Shown in pieces: positions 1-9,308 of a stretch of DNA of 64,000 bases (position 1 is the first letter of the stretch; every line of letters starts with the position of its first letter). A model generated the notes under the pieces. It was not told the origin of the DNA, made no database searches, and saw only the letters and a program-made list of their open reading frames with translations. Location: NCBI RefSeq assembly GCF_903969135.1, contig NZ_LR824569.1:1178001-1242000 (forward strand), written 5' to 3'. Source of the DNA: Chryseobacterium sp. JV274 (GTDB lineage Bacteria > Bacteroidota > Bacteroidia > Flavobacteriales > Weeksellaceae). The translations under genes and the position numbers were made by a program.

Positions 1-222
1 TCCAAAACTCTTAATGAAGGAAACCGCCGATTCTCCTACAAAATCATCAGAAACGCTGCTGACATGCCTGACGTCACAACCCATTGTTGCCAATGAAGAT
101 GCTACATTAAGCTCTGTTCCACCGAAAAAAAATTCCATTTCGTGACTTTGCTTCATGGTTCTGTTTCCGGGTGGCGAAAGTCGCATGATGACTTCTCCGA
201 ATGTGACTATTTTGCTGCTCAT
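1..222 (-). CDS. kdgK: 2-dehydro-3-deoxygluconokinase, PfkB family (5' part only)
   Basis: The first 74 codons of a PfkB-family sugar kinase are read on the minus strand from an ATG at 222; the rest lies beyond the left edge. The N-terminus has the family's opening strand (KIVTFGEVIMRLSPPG) and the sugar-binding glycine motif GGTELNVASSLATMG. KdgK phosphorylates 2-keto-3-deoxygluconate, the end product of the KduI/KduD branch. The identification as KdgK rather than another ribokinase-type kinase rests mainly on position, as it follows kduI, kduD and uxaC in the same direction. A 234-base gap with a palindromic repeat separates it from uxaC, so it may have its own promoter. Confidence 0.75.
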   Translation of the reverse strand, partial: MSSKIVTFGEVIMRLSPPGNRTMKQSHEMEFFFGGTELNVASSLATMGCDVRHVSSVSDDFVGESAVSFIKSFG

Positions 223-264
223 AGTTTTAATTAACCTTTAAGGTAAATTTTCTTTTATTTTTTT

Positions 265-382
265 AACCATTAAGATTTATTGAAGGAGTTTAGAAAAGTT
301 AAGTTTGGCTTTGCCTTAAGATTATTTCAATCAATTTGATTTTTCTTAATTCAACTTAACCTCTTAAATTTCCTTAATGGTT
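265..382. repeat. Imperfect palindromic intergenic repeat, copy 1
   Basis: Outer arms AACCATTAAG (265-274) and CTTAATGGTT (373-382) and inner arms GTTAAGTT (298-305) and AACTTAAC (353-360) can fold into a long hairpin. The same arm order and intervening words (AAGTT, GGCTTTGC or GAGCTTTGC, TTTTCTTAATT) recur at 18513-18631, so this is a dispersed element rather than a terminator made by chance. Confidence 0.7.
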
Positions 383-399
383 TAAAACTTTATTTTTAT

Positions 400-435
400 C
401 TCTCGCAGATTTCGCATCAGCTCAATCTGCTAGAG
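400..435. repeat. Short hairpin between uxaC and kdgK
   Basis: CTCTCGCAGATT (400-411) pairs with AATCTGCTAGAG (424-435) with one mismatch, followed by a T-run on the plus strand. It shares the CGCAGATTTC word with the hairpin at 25368-25424. It sits just after the uxaC stop and could act as an mRNA 3' end or stabiliser, but on the minus strand the following T-run is poor. Confidence 0.5.
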
Positions 436-456
436 TTTTTTTATTTAATTTGAAAT

Positions 457-1854
457 TTAAAAATCAAAATAATTTTTAGCATTATGATAACAAATATCTG
501 AAATGGTCTTCCCTATCAGATCGATATCATCAGGTAATTCACCATTTTTCATTTCTTCTCCGAAAAGGTTGCACAGTACTCTTCTGAAATATTCGTGTCT
601 AGGGAAAGAAAGGAAACTTCTGGAATCCGTCAGCATCCCAACGAAACAGCTGATCAGTCCCATGTTTGAAAGGGCATTCATCTGCTTGATCATTCCGTCT
701 TTTTGGTCCAGGAACCACCATCCTGATCCGAACTGTACTTTTCCTTTGATGCTGCCATCATTGAAATTTCCGATCATTGTCGCGAAAATCTCGTTGTCGG
801 CAGGATTTAAATTATATAAAATGGTTTTTGTTAATTTATCTTTCCCGTCTAATGTATTCAGTAATTTAGACAGGGTTTCAGCCTGAACGAAGTCACCTAT
901 AGAGTCCCAGCCTGTATCTGGGCCAAGAATTCTGTGCATTCTTTCATTATTATTTCTCAATGCTCCAAGATGGAACTGCTGAACCCAGCCGTATTTGTGG
1001 TACGCTTCTCCTAAAAATAATAAAATGGCAGTTTTGAATTGATTCACCTGTCTTTCAGCAATTACTTTTCCTGAAATTTTATCATTAAAAATTTCGCTTA
1101 CTTCCGCTTCTGTGAATTCTTCGAAAGAAATATTATTCAATCCGTGGTCGCATAATCTGCAGCCATTTTCGTGGAAATATTCAATTCTTTTGATTAAAGC
1201 ATCGCACAATGTTTGATAGGAATTAATTTCAATTCCGGCAGATTCGCCTAATTTTGAAATATAATCTGCAAAGTTGTGATTTTCGATTAAAATTGCTTTA
1301 TCAGGACGGAAAGCTGTGCTTACTTTAATGTTAAAATCGCTTTTTGCCAGATCCTGGTGATAATTCAATACATCTGTAGGATCTTCCGTGGTGCACAGAG
1401 ATTCTACATTCATCATTTTTAATAAGCCTCTTGTTGATTTTTCAGGAGTATGAAGCTGGGATGAGATATTATCGTAAATGTCAGATGCGTTGTCTGCATT
1501 TAATAATTCATCAATTCCGAAATATCTTTTTAATTCCAGATGTGTCCAGTGATACAAAGGATTTCTCAATGTATAAGGAACTGTTTTGGCCCAGGCCTCA
1601 AATTTTTCTTTATCTGAAGCGTCTCCCGTGATGAATTTTTCATTCACACCCATGGTACGCATGGCTCTCCATTTGTAATGGTCACCAGCAATCCAAACCT
1701 TTGAGATATTTTCGAAAACAGTGTCTTCTGCAATATCTTTAGGAATCAAATGATTATGGTAATCAATGATAGGTTGTTTTTCAGCGTATTTGAAGTATAA
1801 TTCTTCAGCGTATTTATTTTGTAATAAAAAGTTATCTGTAATAAAAGGTTTCAT
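457..1854 (-). CDS. uxaC: Uronate isomerase
   Basis: This 465-residue protein matches UxaC in length and opening sequence. It isomerises D-galacturonate to tagaturonate and D-glucuronate to fructuronate in the cytoplasm. The metal-binding H-x-H is visible as DYHNHL at about residues 32-37, followed by IPKDIAED. Further family blocks include DHYKWRAMR at about 59-67 and HLGALRNNN at about 295. It lies 18 bases downstream of kduD in the same direction, so it is likely co-transcribed with kduI-kduD. It gives saturated galacturonate released by polygalacturonase an entry into metabolism, in parallel to the unsaturated product route. UxaB and UxaA are not in the window. Confidence 0.93.
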   Translation of the reverse strand: MKPFITDNFLLQNKYAEELYFKYAEKQPIIDYHNHLIPKDIAEDTVFENISKVWIAGDHYKWRAMRTMGVNEKFITGDASDKEKFEAWAKTVPYTLRNPLYHWTHLELKRYFGIDELLNADNASDIYDNISSQLHTPEKSTRGLLKMMNVESLCTTEDPTDVLNYHQDLAKSDFNIKVSTAFRPDKAILIENHNFADYISKLGESAGIEINSYQTLCDALIKRIEYFHENGCRLCDHGLNNISFEEFTEAEVSEIFNDKISGKVIAERQVNQFKTAILLFLGEAYHKYGWVQQFHLGALRNNNERMHRILGPDTGWDSIGDFVQAETLSKLLNTLDGKDKLTKTILYNLNPADNEIFATMIGNFNDGSIKGKVQFGSGWWFLDQKDGMIKQMNALSNMGLISCFVGMLTDSRSFLSFPRHEYFRRVLCNLFGEEMKNGELPDDIDLIGKTISDICYHNAKNYFDF

Positions 1855-1872
1855 TCTAGTCTGATTCTGTTG

Positions 1873-2655
1873 TTACTCATTAGCAGGTTTCCCGATGGTT
1901 GCCAAAATCCCTCCATCCACATAAATAATCTGTCCGTTGATGAATCTGCTTGCGTCAGAAGCTAAGAAAATAGCTGTTCCTGCAAGATCTTCCGGATTTC
2001 CCCATCTTCCTTCCGGCGTTCTGCTGATGATAAAGTCGTTAAAAGGATGTCCGTCCACCCGGATGGGTTCTGTCTGAGAAGTGGCAAAATATCCGGGTCC
2101 GATTCCGTTTACCTGAATATTGTGTTTTGCCCATTCTGTCGCCAGATTTTTGGTAAGCATTTTCAGACCGCCTTTTGCAGAAGCATAGGCTACTACATTG
2201 TCTCGTCCCAGCTCACTCATCATCGAGCAGATGTTGATGATTTTTCCGGATTTTCTTTTGATCATATATTTGCCTACTAATTTCGACATGATAAAAGGTC
2301 CTGTAAGGTCTACATCAATTACTTTTCTAAAGTCTTCCACTTCCATATCAATTGCCGGAATACGTTTGATGATTCCCGCGTTGTTGACAAGGATGTCTAT
2401 TTTTCCATGAGTAGCTTCCATTAAAGCTACTTTCTGAGCGGCTTCCAGCTCGTCCGTAACATCAAAAAGATAACCGGTTGCTTTGTATCCTTTTGAATGA
2501 TAATAGTTTAAAGCTTCCTCTAATTTTGACGGTGTCGTACTTGTGATCGCCAGTTCAGCACCTGCAGCGGCAAGACCTTCTGCCATTGCCATTCCTAATC
2601 CGTGAGTACCGCCTGTAACGACTGCTACTTTACCGGATAAATCAAATAAATTCAT
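1873..2655 (-). CDS. kduD: 2-dehydro-3-deoxy-D-gluconate 5-dehydrogenase (SDR)
   Basis: A 260-residue short-chain dehydrogenase. The nucleotide-binding glycine motif TGGTHGLG lies at about residues 15-22, NNAG at about 90, and the catalytic Tyr-Lys pair is in YASAKGG at about 157-163. KduD reduces 2,5-diketo-3-deoxygluconate, made by KduI, to 2-keto-3-deoxygluconate. It starts 8 bases after the kduI stop, which supports the specific assignment over the many other SDRs such as gluconate 5-dehydrogenase. The C-terminal dimer motif FINGQIIYVDGG is intact. Confidence 0.88.
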   Translation of the reverse strand: MNLFDLSGKVAVVTGGTHGLGMAMAEGLAAAGAELAITSTTPSKLEEALNYYHSKGYKATGYLFDVTDELEAAQKVALMEATHGKIDILVNNAGIIKRIPAIDMEVEDFRKVIDVDLTGPFIMSKLVGKYMIKRKSGKIINICSMMSELGRDNVVAYASAKGGLKMLTKNLATEWAKHNIQVNGIGPGYFATSQTEPIRVDGHPFNDFIISRTPEGRWGNPEDLAGTAIFLASDASRFINGQIIYVDGGILATIGKPANE

Positions 2656-2663
2656 TGGAAAAA

Positions 2664-3500
2664 TTACTTTAGTTCGTTAGTTTTGATACCGTCCATATCA
2701 CCGTAGTCCATATTTTCTCCGGCCATACCCCAGATAAAAGTATAATTGGAAGTTCCGACTCCTGAGTGGATAGACCATTCCGGAGACAATACCGCCTGTC
2801 TGTTGGTCATAAAAATATGACGCGTTTCATCAGGCTGTCCCATGAAGTGGCTTACTGTTTGTCCTTCTTCCAGATCAAAATAGAAATAAGCTTCCATTCT
2901 TCTGGTGTGAGTATGTGCAGGCATTGTATTCCATACGCTTCCCGGATGAAGTTCCGTCATTCCCATTTGAAGTTGACAGGTTTCCAGTACAGAATTTACA
3001 ATCAGCTTATTGATTGTACGTTTGTTGGCGTATTTCTCTTCACCCAATTCTACAATTTCGGCTTCACTTTTCGTGATTTTTTTAGTTGGATATGTGTGAT
3101 GTGCAGGAGCTGAGTTGATGTAAAAATAAGGTTGTGCATCAACTGACTTTTCAAAAACTACTTCTTTAGCCCCTTTTCCGATGTATAAAGCTTCTTTGTT
3201 TCCAAGCTCATATACTTCGCCGTCTACCGTCACTTTTCCGGCACCACCAACGTTAATGATTCCCAACTCTCTTCTGTCAAGAAAATACTGAGCTTTCAAA
3301 TCGTCTGTAGGTTCCAGCTTCAAAGCTTGTGCGGAAGGCATGATTCCTCCTACAATCAGCCTGTCATACATAGAATAGACTAATTTTATCTTATCTTCAT
3401 TAAATAAATCATTGATTAGAAACTCCCTCCTAAGATCTTCAGTGGTATACTTTTTTACATCTTCGGGATGATGGGCGTAACGAAATTCTGATTGTGACAT
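2664..3500 (-). CDS. kduI: 5-dehydro-4-deoxy-D-glucuronate isomerase
   Basis: A cupin-fold isomerase converting 5-keto-4-deoxyuronate (DKI), the product of unsaturated uronate opening, to 2,5-diketo-3-deoxygluconate. The metal site appears as PAHTHTRRMEAY (His, His, Glu) in the C-terminal half, with a further His in WSIHSGVG. The ATG at 3500 is chosen because it gives 278 residues beginning MSQSEFRYAHHPEDV, the usual KduI length and N-terminus; an in-frame ATG at 3533 would add 11 residues unlike the family. It is the first gene of the leftward uronate operon and has a LacI-type palindrome about 50-65 bases upstream. Confidence 0.92.
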   Translation of the reverse strand: MSQSEFRYAHHPEDVKKYTTEDLRREFLINDLFNEDKIKLVYSMYDRLIVGGIMPSAQALKLEPTDDLKAQYFLDRRELGIINVGGAGKVTVDGEVYELGNKEALYIGKGAKEVVFEKSVDAQPYFYINSAPAHHTYPTKKITKSEAEIVELGEEKYANKRTINKLIVNSVLETCQLQMGMTELHPGSVWNTMPAHTHTRRMEAYFYFDLEEGQTVSHFMGQPDETRHIFMTNRQAVLSPEWSIHSGVGTSNYTFIWGMAGENMDYGDMDGIKTNELK

Positions 3501-3548
3501 ACTACTATACTTTTCTTTTTGCGGTTTTATCAAAACCTGTTAAACATT

Positions 3549-3564
3549 GTGTAATCGATTGCAT
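3549..3564. promoter_or_regulatory. LacI-family operator candidate O1 (kduI side)
   Basis: GTGTAATCGATTGCAT is a palindrome around the CG centre with 6 of 8 arm positions matching. The core AATCGATT fits the AAnCGnTT core typical of LacI-family sites. It lies about 50 bases upstream of the kduI ATG. No LacI gene is in the window, so the regulator is inferred. Confidence 0.62.
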
Positions 3565-4233
3565 AAAATTACACTAAAATATGATAGAAATACTTGTGGG
3601 ATAAATATATAATTATTCTTTAATTAGTTAACAAAAAAATAATTTAAATATATAAATATCTAATTTACAGTTAATTAATTTTGATAACAATAATAAAAAC
3701 AAGAAAATTTCCAAGGAATTACATCAATACTATTACCCAAAATTAATGCTTAAATAGGGTTTAAATATAAAATCATGCCAAAACAAAATGATAAAATTAA
3801 GATGTTAATTTGATAATAATAAATAAAAAGTACTATATATATTGTATACAATAAGAATAATTAATATGGAGTATAGAATCTAACTAAAAATATTGATCTG
3901 AAAAGATGACAAAAGTCAGAAATATTGCAAAAAAAATAATCTTGACTGTCATTTTGGGAAATTTTTAAGGGCAAAAACAGATAAATTTTAAGCAAAATTT
4001 AAGTTTTAAATTAATAAAGAATAAAGAAATTTGATTTCTTTTACATAAATATTCAAACTAAACTAAAATTTACAAATTATTAATTTACAACTATTTACAA
4101 TATTATAACTATCTATCATTTTACAAATCCCTTCATCTTTCAACAATTAAATTAATGAAAAAATAATATTTTTTTCTTTGCGTATTGAAAAATAATATTA
4201 GTTTAGAAGCCAGGATATTTATTATGAAAATTT

Positions 4234-4249
4234 ACGCAATCGATTGCAC
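4234..4249. promoter_or_regulatory. LacI-family operator candidate O2 (susC side)
   Basis: ACGCAATCGATTGCAC contains a perfect 12-base palindrome, GCAATCGATTGC, at 4236-4247. It shares its core with O1 and lies about 130 bases upstream of the susC ATG. The pair suggests coordinate control of import and catabolism by a uronate-responsive LacI-type repressor encoded elsewhere. Confidence 0.68.
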
Positions 4250-4377
4250 TCTAAAACGTGTAAAATCTTTCAGAAAATATTTGCCGCTAAAAATCAGTAG
4301 AATACTTTACAAATCCACACAAAACAAAACGATTGAAAAAAACTTTCAACCAAAAATTAAAACTATAAGGATACAAA

Positions 4378-7300
4378 ATGGATAAAAGAGTACATTCAAT
4401 AAAGTGGTTATATTTAACTGTCTTTCTACTTCCTGTCCTTGCTATGGCTCAAGAAAAAGAAACTAAAAAGGAAACCGAAAAAAACATTGATGAAGTGGTT
4501 TTGGTAGGTTATTCTAAAGTTTCAAAAAAAGATGTCACCAATGCCGTTGGTTCCGTAAAGGCTGACGAAGTAAAAGATATGCCTGTAAATAGTGCAGCAG
4601 AAGCAATTCAGGGAAGAGTTGCCGGTGTTCAGATCACGGCCAGTGAAGGTTCACCCGGCGCTGAAGTTGAAATTAAGGTAAGAGGGGGTACTTCTATTAC
4701 ACAAAGTAATGCTCCTCTCTATATCGTAGACGGAATCCAGATGGATAACGCTCTCTCGATTATTTCTCCTAAAGAAATTGAATCTATTGAAGTATTAAAA
4801 GATGCTGCTTCTACCTCTATCTATGGATCGCGAGGTGCCAACGGTGTTGTTTTGATCACCACAAAAGGCGGACGCAAAAAAGCTGCTGCTCAAGTCAATT
4901 ACAGCGGTTATACTGGGGTAAGAAAAATCACAAACACCATCCCTGTTCTTGACCCTTATGAATTTGTAATGTATCAGTACGAGCTTTATAATAAAAACGG
5001 TATAGCTGACGACATGACTACCTTTACAACCCGATATGGTAATTTCAATGAACTTGCTGATAAATACGGAAATATAAAGAAGAGAGACTGGCAGAATGAG
5101 CTTTTCGGAAAAGAAGCTTTCAACTTCACTCACAATTTAAGCTTAACAGGCGGTTCCGATAAATCTACTTTTTCCTTGACGTTAAATCATGTGGAAGAAG
5201 ATGGGATTATGCTCAAGTCCGGCTTCAGGAGAAGCATGGCCAATTTCAAGTATGATTATGATATTTCAAAAAAGCTGAAGGTTGGATTTAATGCACGATA
5301 CAGCCGACAGCTGATTTCCGGGGCCGGAACTTCGGCAAGCGGATCTCAGGGTACCAACAGATTAAGAAACGCTGTAAGATACCAGCCTTTTGAAGGAGGA
5401 AGCAATGTTCCTATTGATGATTTTGATCCTAACTACGCCACATTAACCAATCTTGTAAATCCTCTGATTTTAAATGATAATGAAGTAAAGGATGCAAAAA
5501 CAAATGATTTATTACTAAATGCGTACTTGAATTATAACATTACGAAAAATTTAACTTTCAGAAGTGTTGTAGGGTATGTTCAGAAAGATAATTTCATCAA
5601 TCAGTTCTGGGGTACTGTTACCAATGATGCAAGATCCAATAACAATCAGCCGATTGTACAGTTAACGAGAAACCAGACCAGAAGGATTACCAATACCAAC
5701 ACTTTAAATTATACCCAAAAATTCGGAAATCATAAAGTAGATTTATTATTGGGAGAAGAAACCGTACAAACTGACGGAGAAACTTCAAGTACATATACCA
5801 AATGGCTCCCAGTTTCTATCTCACCTAATGAGGCTTTTGCTAATATCCAATCTGCAACTCCACCTTCAGGGATGATTCAGGATGCTCCTAAAACCGGTGC
5901 ATTGCCTCCGGACAGACTTCTTTCCTTTTTTGGTAGAGCAAACTATATTTTTAATAATAAATATATCGTAACAGCCTCCATAAGAGCCGATGCATCCAAT
6001 GTATTCGGAGCAGGAAACAGATGGGGAACTTTTCCTGCAGTTTCTGTAGCTTGGAAACTTAAAGAAGAAAATTTCCTTAAAAATAAAGAATGGCTGGAGG
6101 AGCTTAAATTACGTTTCGGATACGGTCTTGCAGGAAACAACAGAATTCCGGCCTACCTGTATGATACTTTTTTCACGACTTCCACTGACTATGGATATAC
6201 CTTCGGAAGCGGTGTAACTCCAGGAGCTACTACAGGAAATACTTTGGCAAACAAGAACGTAACATGGGAAGCCACCGTATCTAAAAACTTAGGGATCGAC
6301 TTCGGTTTTTTTAACGGAAGATTATATGGTAGTATCGACGGATATATTACTGATACAAAAGATTTGTTGGTCTTAGCAAAAATTCCCCAGACCTCAGGAT
6401 ATGAGTATCAATATCAAAATTCAGGAAAAACGCAGAACAAAGGTCTGGAATTTACCATGGGAGGACTTATTGTCAATAAAGAAAATTTCACATGGAAAAC
6501 AGACTTCAATATTTCTGCCAATAAAAATATTATTAAAAGCCTGGGGGCAAATGTTTCGGGAGGAAATGATTATTATCTGGTGGCTTCAGGATGGGTAAAC
6601 AGTTTGTACGACTTCATTGCCAAAGTTGGAAATCCGGTAGGTACGTATTATGGATATGTAACTGAGGGACGATATGAGATCAGTGATTTTGATTACAATG
6701 CGACCTCTCAGGCCTATACTTTGAAAACCGGAGTTCCAAGCAGCAGTGCTGTGGCTAACGGTTCTAAACCAATTCAGCCGGGAGATCTTAAATTGAAAGA
6801 TCTGAATGGTGACGGACAAATCACAGCAGCTGACCAGACCGAGCTGGGAAGCGCACAGCCAAAATTCTTCGGAGGTTTCAGCCAGACTTTCAGATACAGA
6901 AACTGGGATATGAGCTTATTCTTTAACTTCTCTATCGGAAACAAAGTATATAATGCCAATAAAATAGAGTTTACCACTCAGTATCTATATAGAGACAACA
7001 ACATGTCGGCAGAAGTTGCAGACAGATGGAGATGGTTCAACGATCAGGGGATAAAAGTTACCGATCCTACAGCTCTGGCTGCATTAAACGCAAATACTAC
7101 CATGTGGACTCCTCCGCAAGGAAATTACATCCTCCATTCTTACGCCATCGAAGATGGATCTTTCTTAAGGTTGAATAATGTTACCATAGGATATAGCCTG
7201 CCAAAAGGCTCTCTGGAGATGCTTGGTATCAAAAATTTCAGGTTGTATGCAACAGTGAATAATTTATTTACCATCACAGGTTACAAAGGATATGATCCTG

Positions 7301-7398
7301 AAGCCAGTACAAGAAAAAATCCTTTAACTCCGGGAGTTGATTATGCTGCATATCCTAGAAGCAGATTTATTTTAACAGGTATTGATTTAACCTTTTAA
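4378..7398 (+). CDS. SusC-family TonB-dependent outer-membrane transporter (pectin locus)
   Basis: A 1006-residue SusC/RagA-type porin. A signal peptide ends in LAMAQ at about residue 24. The TonB-box-like EVVLVGY follows almost at once at about residue 39, and then the plug with IQGRVAGVQI, LYIVDGI, IEVLKDAASTSIYGSRGANG and VLITTKGG. The 22-strand barrel fills the rest and ends in an aromatic-rich strand (FILTGIDLTF). Unlike the fructan SusC in this window, it lacks the N-terminal carboxypeptidase-regulatory-like domain. With SusD it should import galacturonide or rhamnogalacturonan oligosaccharides. It is the first rightward gene after the operator region. Confidence 0.93.
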   Translation: MDKRVHSIKWLYLTVFLLPVLAMAQEKETKKETEKNIDEVVLVGYSKVSKKDVTNAVGSVKADEVKDMPVNSAAEAIQGRVAGVQITASEGSPGAEVEIKVRGGTSITQSNAPLYIVDGIQMDNALSIISPKEIESIEVLKDAASTSIYGSRGANGVVLITTKGGRKKAAAQVNYSGYTGVRKITNTIPVLDPYEFVMYQYELYNKNGIADDMTTFTTRYGNFNELADKYGNIKKRDWQNELFGKEAFNFTHNLSLTGGSDKSTFSLTLNHVEEDGIMLKSGFRRSMANFKYDYDISKKLKVGFNARYSRQLISGAGTSASGSQGTNRLRNAVRYQPFEGGSNVPIDDFDPNYATLTNLVNPLILNDNEVKDAKTNDLLLNAYLNYNITKNLTFRSVVGYVQKDNFINQFWGTVTNDARSNNNQPIVQLTRNQTRRITNTNTLNYTQKFGNHKVDLLLGEETVQTDGETSSTYTKWLPVSISPNEAFANIQSATPPSGMIQDAPKTGALPPDRLLSFFGRANYIFNNKYIVTASIRADASNVFGAGNRWGTFPAVSVAWKLKEENFLKNKEWLEELKLRFGYGLAGNNRIPAYLYDTFFTTSTDYGYTFGSGVTPGATTGNTLANKNVTWEATVSKNLGIDFGFFNGRLYGSIDGYITDTKDLLVLAKIPQTSGYEYQYQNSGKTQNKGLEFTMGGLIVNKENFTWKTDFNISANKNIIKSLGANVSGGNDYYLVASGWVNSLYDFIAKVGNPVGTYYGYVTEGRYEISDFDYNATSQAYTLKTGVPSSSAVANGSKPIQPGDLKLKDLNGDGQITAADQTELGSAQPKFFGGFSQTFRYRNWDMSLFFNFSIGNKVYNANKIEFTTQYLYRDNNMSAEVADRWRWFNDQGIKVTDPTALAALNANTTMWTPPQGNYILHSYAIEDGSFLRLNNVTIGYSLPKGSLEMLGIKNFRLYATVNNLFTITGYKGYDPEASTRKNPLTPGVDYAAYPRSRFILTGIDLTF

Positions 7399-7410
7399 TT
7401 GAAAATTAAC

Positions 7411-9225
7411 ATGAAAAAAACAATAATTATATTAAGTTGTATCCTATCTCTTACTACCATACATTCATGTAGCGATTATCTTGAACCTGAAAACTATTCA
7501 AGTGTGGCAGAAGCTCAGCAATTCGATAGTGTATCTGACACATTTACCGCTTTAGTGGGAGTTTACAGCCAGCTTGCAGGTGATGATGGATATGGACAGC
7601 GATTAGCATTAATATATCCACATTCAAGTGATGATTTCAGAACTTCGGGAGATTACAACTGTAATGACAGAAGAGGTCTCGCAACATTTGGTGCCTGCCC
7701 TACCAATACAGAATTAAATAAGCCTTTCTTAAAATTATATTCAGGAATTGAAAGAGCCAATCTTTGCATTAAAAATATTCCGCTGTCTCCTGTTTACAAG
7801 ACAGGTTCTGACGCTGATAAAAAATTAATGGACAGATACCTTGGAGAAGCTTTGACATTGAGAGCTCAGTTTTATTATGAACTGATCAGAAACTGGGGTG
7901 ATGTCCCTTTTCAGGACAAACCATCTGCAGATTATGACAATCTTTATTTACCTAAGACAGACAGAGACGTTATTTACGAAAAAATGATTGCTGATCTTGC
8001 CCAGGCTGCCACTTTAGTTCCATGGAGATCCGAAGGAAGCACGACCAATGCAAGAATTTCCAAAGGTTTTGTAAAAGGACTGAGAGCAAGAATCGCATTA
8101 GCAAGAGCAGGATATTCTTTAAGAAGAAATCCACAGCAGATGGCGAAGGGAACAAATCCTCAAACCTATTATCAAATTGCCCTTGATGAATGTAAAGACA
8201 TCATGAATCATACCGGTGAACATAGCTTAAATCCCAGCTACGAGCAGGTTTTCAAAGCTTTACATACAAACACACAAGACACCACCAACGAAATCATCTT
8301 CTGTGTAGGAGCGTTCGGAGGAAACGCAAGAACAGATAGTAAAATCGGATATTATAATGGCTTAAAGCATGACGACAACTCCAACTGGAAAGGCGGCGGC
8401 GGGATCAATGCCCTTCCGACTTATTTCTACGAGTTCAGTAAATATGACTTGAGAAGAGATATGAACGTTGGAATTTTCAAAGTGAATAATTCTAATCAGG
8501 CAGAAATCGTAAATGCCATTTCTTTCACAGATTCTAAATACAGAAAATCGTGGACGAATGTAACAGGACCTTCTCAAAACCTGGCTGTTGACTGGCCTTT
8601 ACTGCGTTTTTCAGATGTATTATTAATGTTTGCAGAAGCAGATAATGAGCTTCATGGAGCACCTTCTTCAGATGCAATCAATGCGGTAAAAGCGGTAAGA
8701 AACAGAGCTTACGCTGGAAATTTAGGCCAAGTTGGAACAATTCCTACCGATAAAATTGGGTTCTTCAACTATCTTGTTCAGGAAAGATTATTGGAACTGG
8801 GTTGTGAAGGGATCAGAAAATATGACTTGATCCGCTGGAATTTATTAGATGCTAAAATTACGGAAACAAGACAAAAATTAACTGCTTTTGCCAACGGAAC
8901 AGGTCAGTATGCTAACGTACCATTGAATCTTTATTATAAGAAATCAGTTTACGATCCTACAAAAACAGCTCAGCAAAATATTAATGATATCGATATTTTC
9001 TTTACCGGAGGAGACAAATCCCAGGTATTTTATCTGCCTTCTCAGGATGCAACCCCCGTGGGATATACCAAAATAGCGTGGAGAGCCGCAGTGTTACCAA
9101 CGTATATCAGCGATCCTGTAAAAGGTTTTGCGCAATATTTCCAGCCCAACAAAAGAGAATTATTGCCTATTTACAGTGATATCATTATGTCAAATTATAA
9201 CCTTACACAAGATTACGGCTACTAG
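7411..9225 (+). CDS. SusD-family surface glycan-binding lipoprotein (pectin locus)
   Basis: A 604-residue RagB/SusD protein, the lid of the preceding SusC. The start is the ATG at 7411, 12 bases after the susC stop; it gives a lipoprotein signal MKKTIIILSCILSLTTIHSC with the acylated Cys at residue 20. The Trp-rich and TPR-like regions typical of SusD are present, for example LTLRAQFYYELIRNWGDVPF and WPLLRFSDVLLMFAEADNE, and the C-terminal QERLLELGCEGIRKYDLIRW. Substrate is inferred from the surrounding pectin enzymes. Confidence 0.92.
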   Translation: MKKTIIILSCILSLTTIHSCSDYLEPENYSSVAEAQQFDSVSDTFTALVGVYSQLAGDDGYGQRLALIYPHSSDDFRTSGDYNCNDRRGLATFGACPTNTELNKPFLKLYSGIERANLCIKNIPLSPVYKTGSDADKKLMDRYLGEALTLRAQFYYELIRNWGDVPFQDKPSADYDNLYLPKTDRDVIYEKMIADLAQAATLVPWRSEGSTTNARISKGFVKGLRARIALARAGYSLRRNPQQMAKGTNPQTYYQIALDECKDIMNHTGEHSLNPSYEQVFKALHTNTQDTTNEIIFCVGAFGGNARTDSKIGYYNGLKHDDNSNWKGGGGINALPTYFYEFSKYDLRRDMNVGIFKVNNSNQAEIVNAISFTDSKYRKSWTNVTGPSQNLAVDWPLLRFSDVLLMFAEADNELHGAPSSDAINAVKAVRNRAYAGNLGQVGTIPTDKIGFFNYLVQERLLELGCEGIRKYDLIRWNLLDAKITETRQKLTAFANGTGQYANVPLNLYYKKSVYDPTKTAQQNINDIDIFFTGGDKSQVFYLPSQDATPVGYTKIAWRAAVLPTYISDPVKGFAQYFQPNKRELLPIYSDIIMSNYNLTQDYGY

Positions 9226-9255
9226 AAATTAAAAGTACATTCATATCAAGTTAAG

Positions 9256-9288
9256 AATACAGGCTTAGCCTTAGGTTAAGTCTGTATT
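9256..9288 (+). terminator. Hairpin after susD, likely partial terminator
   Basis: AATACAGGCTTA (9256-9267) pairs with TAAGTCTGTATT (9277-9288), 11 of 12 positions, with an 8-base loop. A weak TTTTAAAA follows. It sits between susD and the first enzyme gene and could lower read-through, so that SusCD is made in excess of the enzymes. Confidence 0.6.
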
Positions 9289-9308
9289 TTAAAACAAATT
9301 AAAACTTT

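Larger units (their letters stand above)
3501..4377. other. Divergent promoter region of the pectin locus
   Basis: This very AT-rich, 877-base region separates the leftward kduI operon from the rightward susC operon. It holds two LacI-type palindromes, one near each gene. A short ORF (4185-4385) runs through the right-hand palindrome and is not believed. No confident -33/-7 Bacteroidetes promoter pair could be placed by eye. The length leaves room for a long susC leader. Confidence 0.7.

Noticed and set aside
4325..4340. A further LacI-type site near susC (AAACGATTGAA)
   Set aside because: Only one half matches the consensus of the other sites.
4185..4385. A 66-codon rightward open frame before susC
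   Set aside because: It lies in AT-rich promoter DNA, runs through the LacI-type palindrome at 4236, has no recognisable protein and overlaps the susC start.
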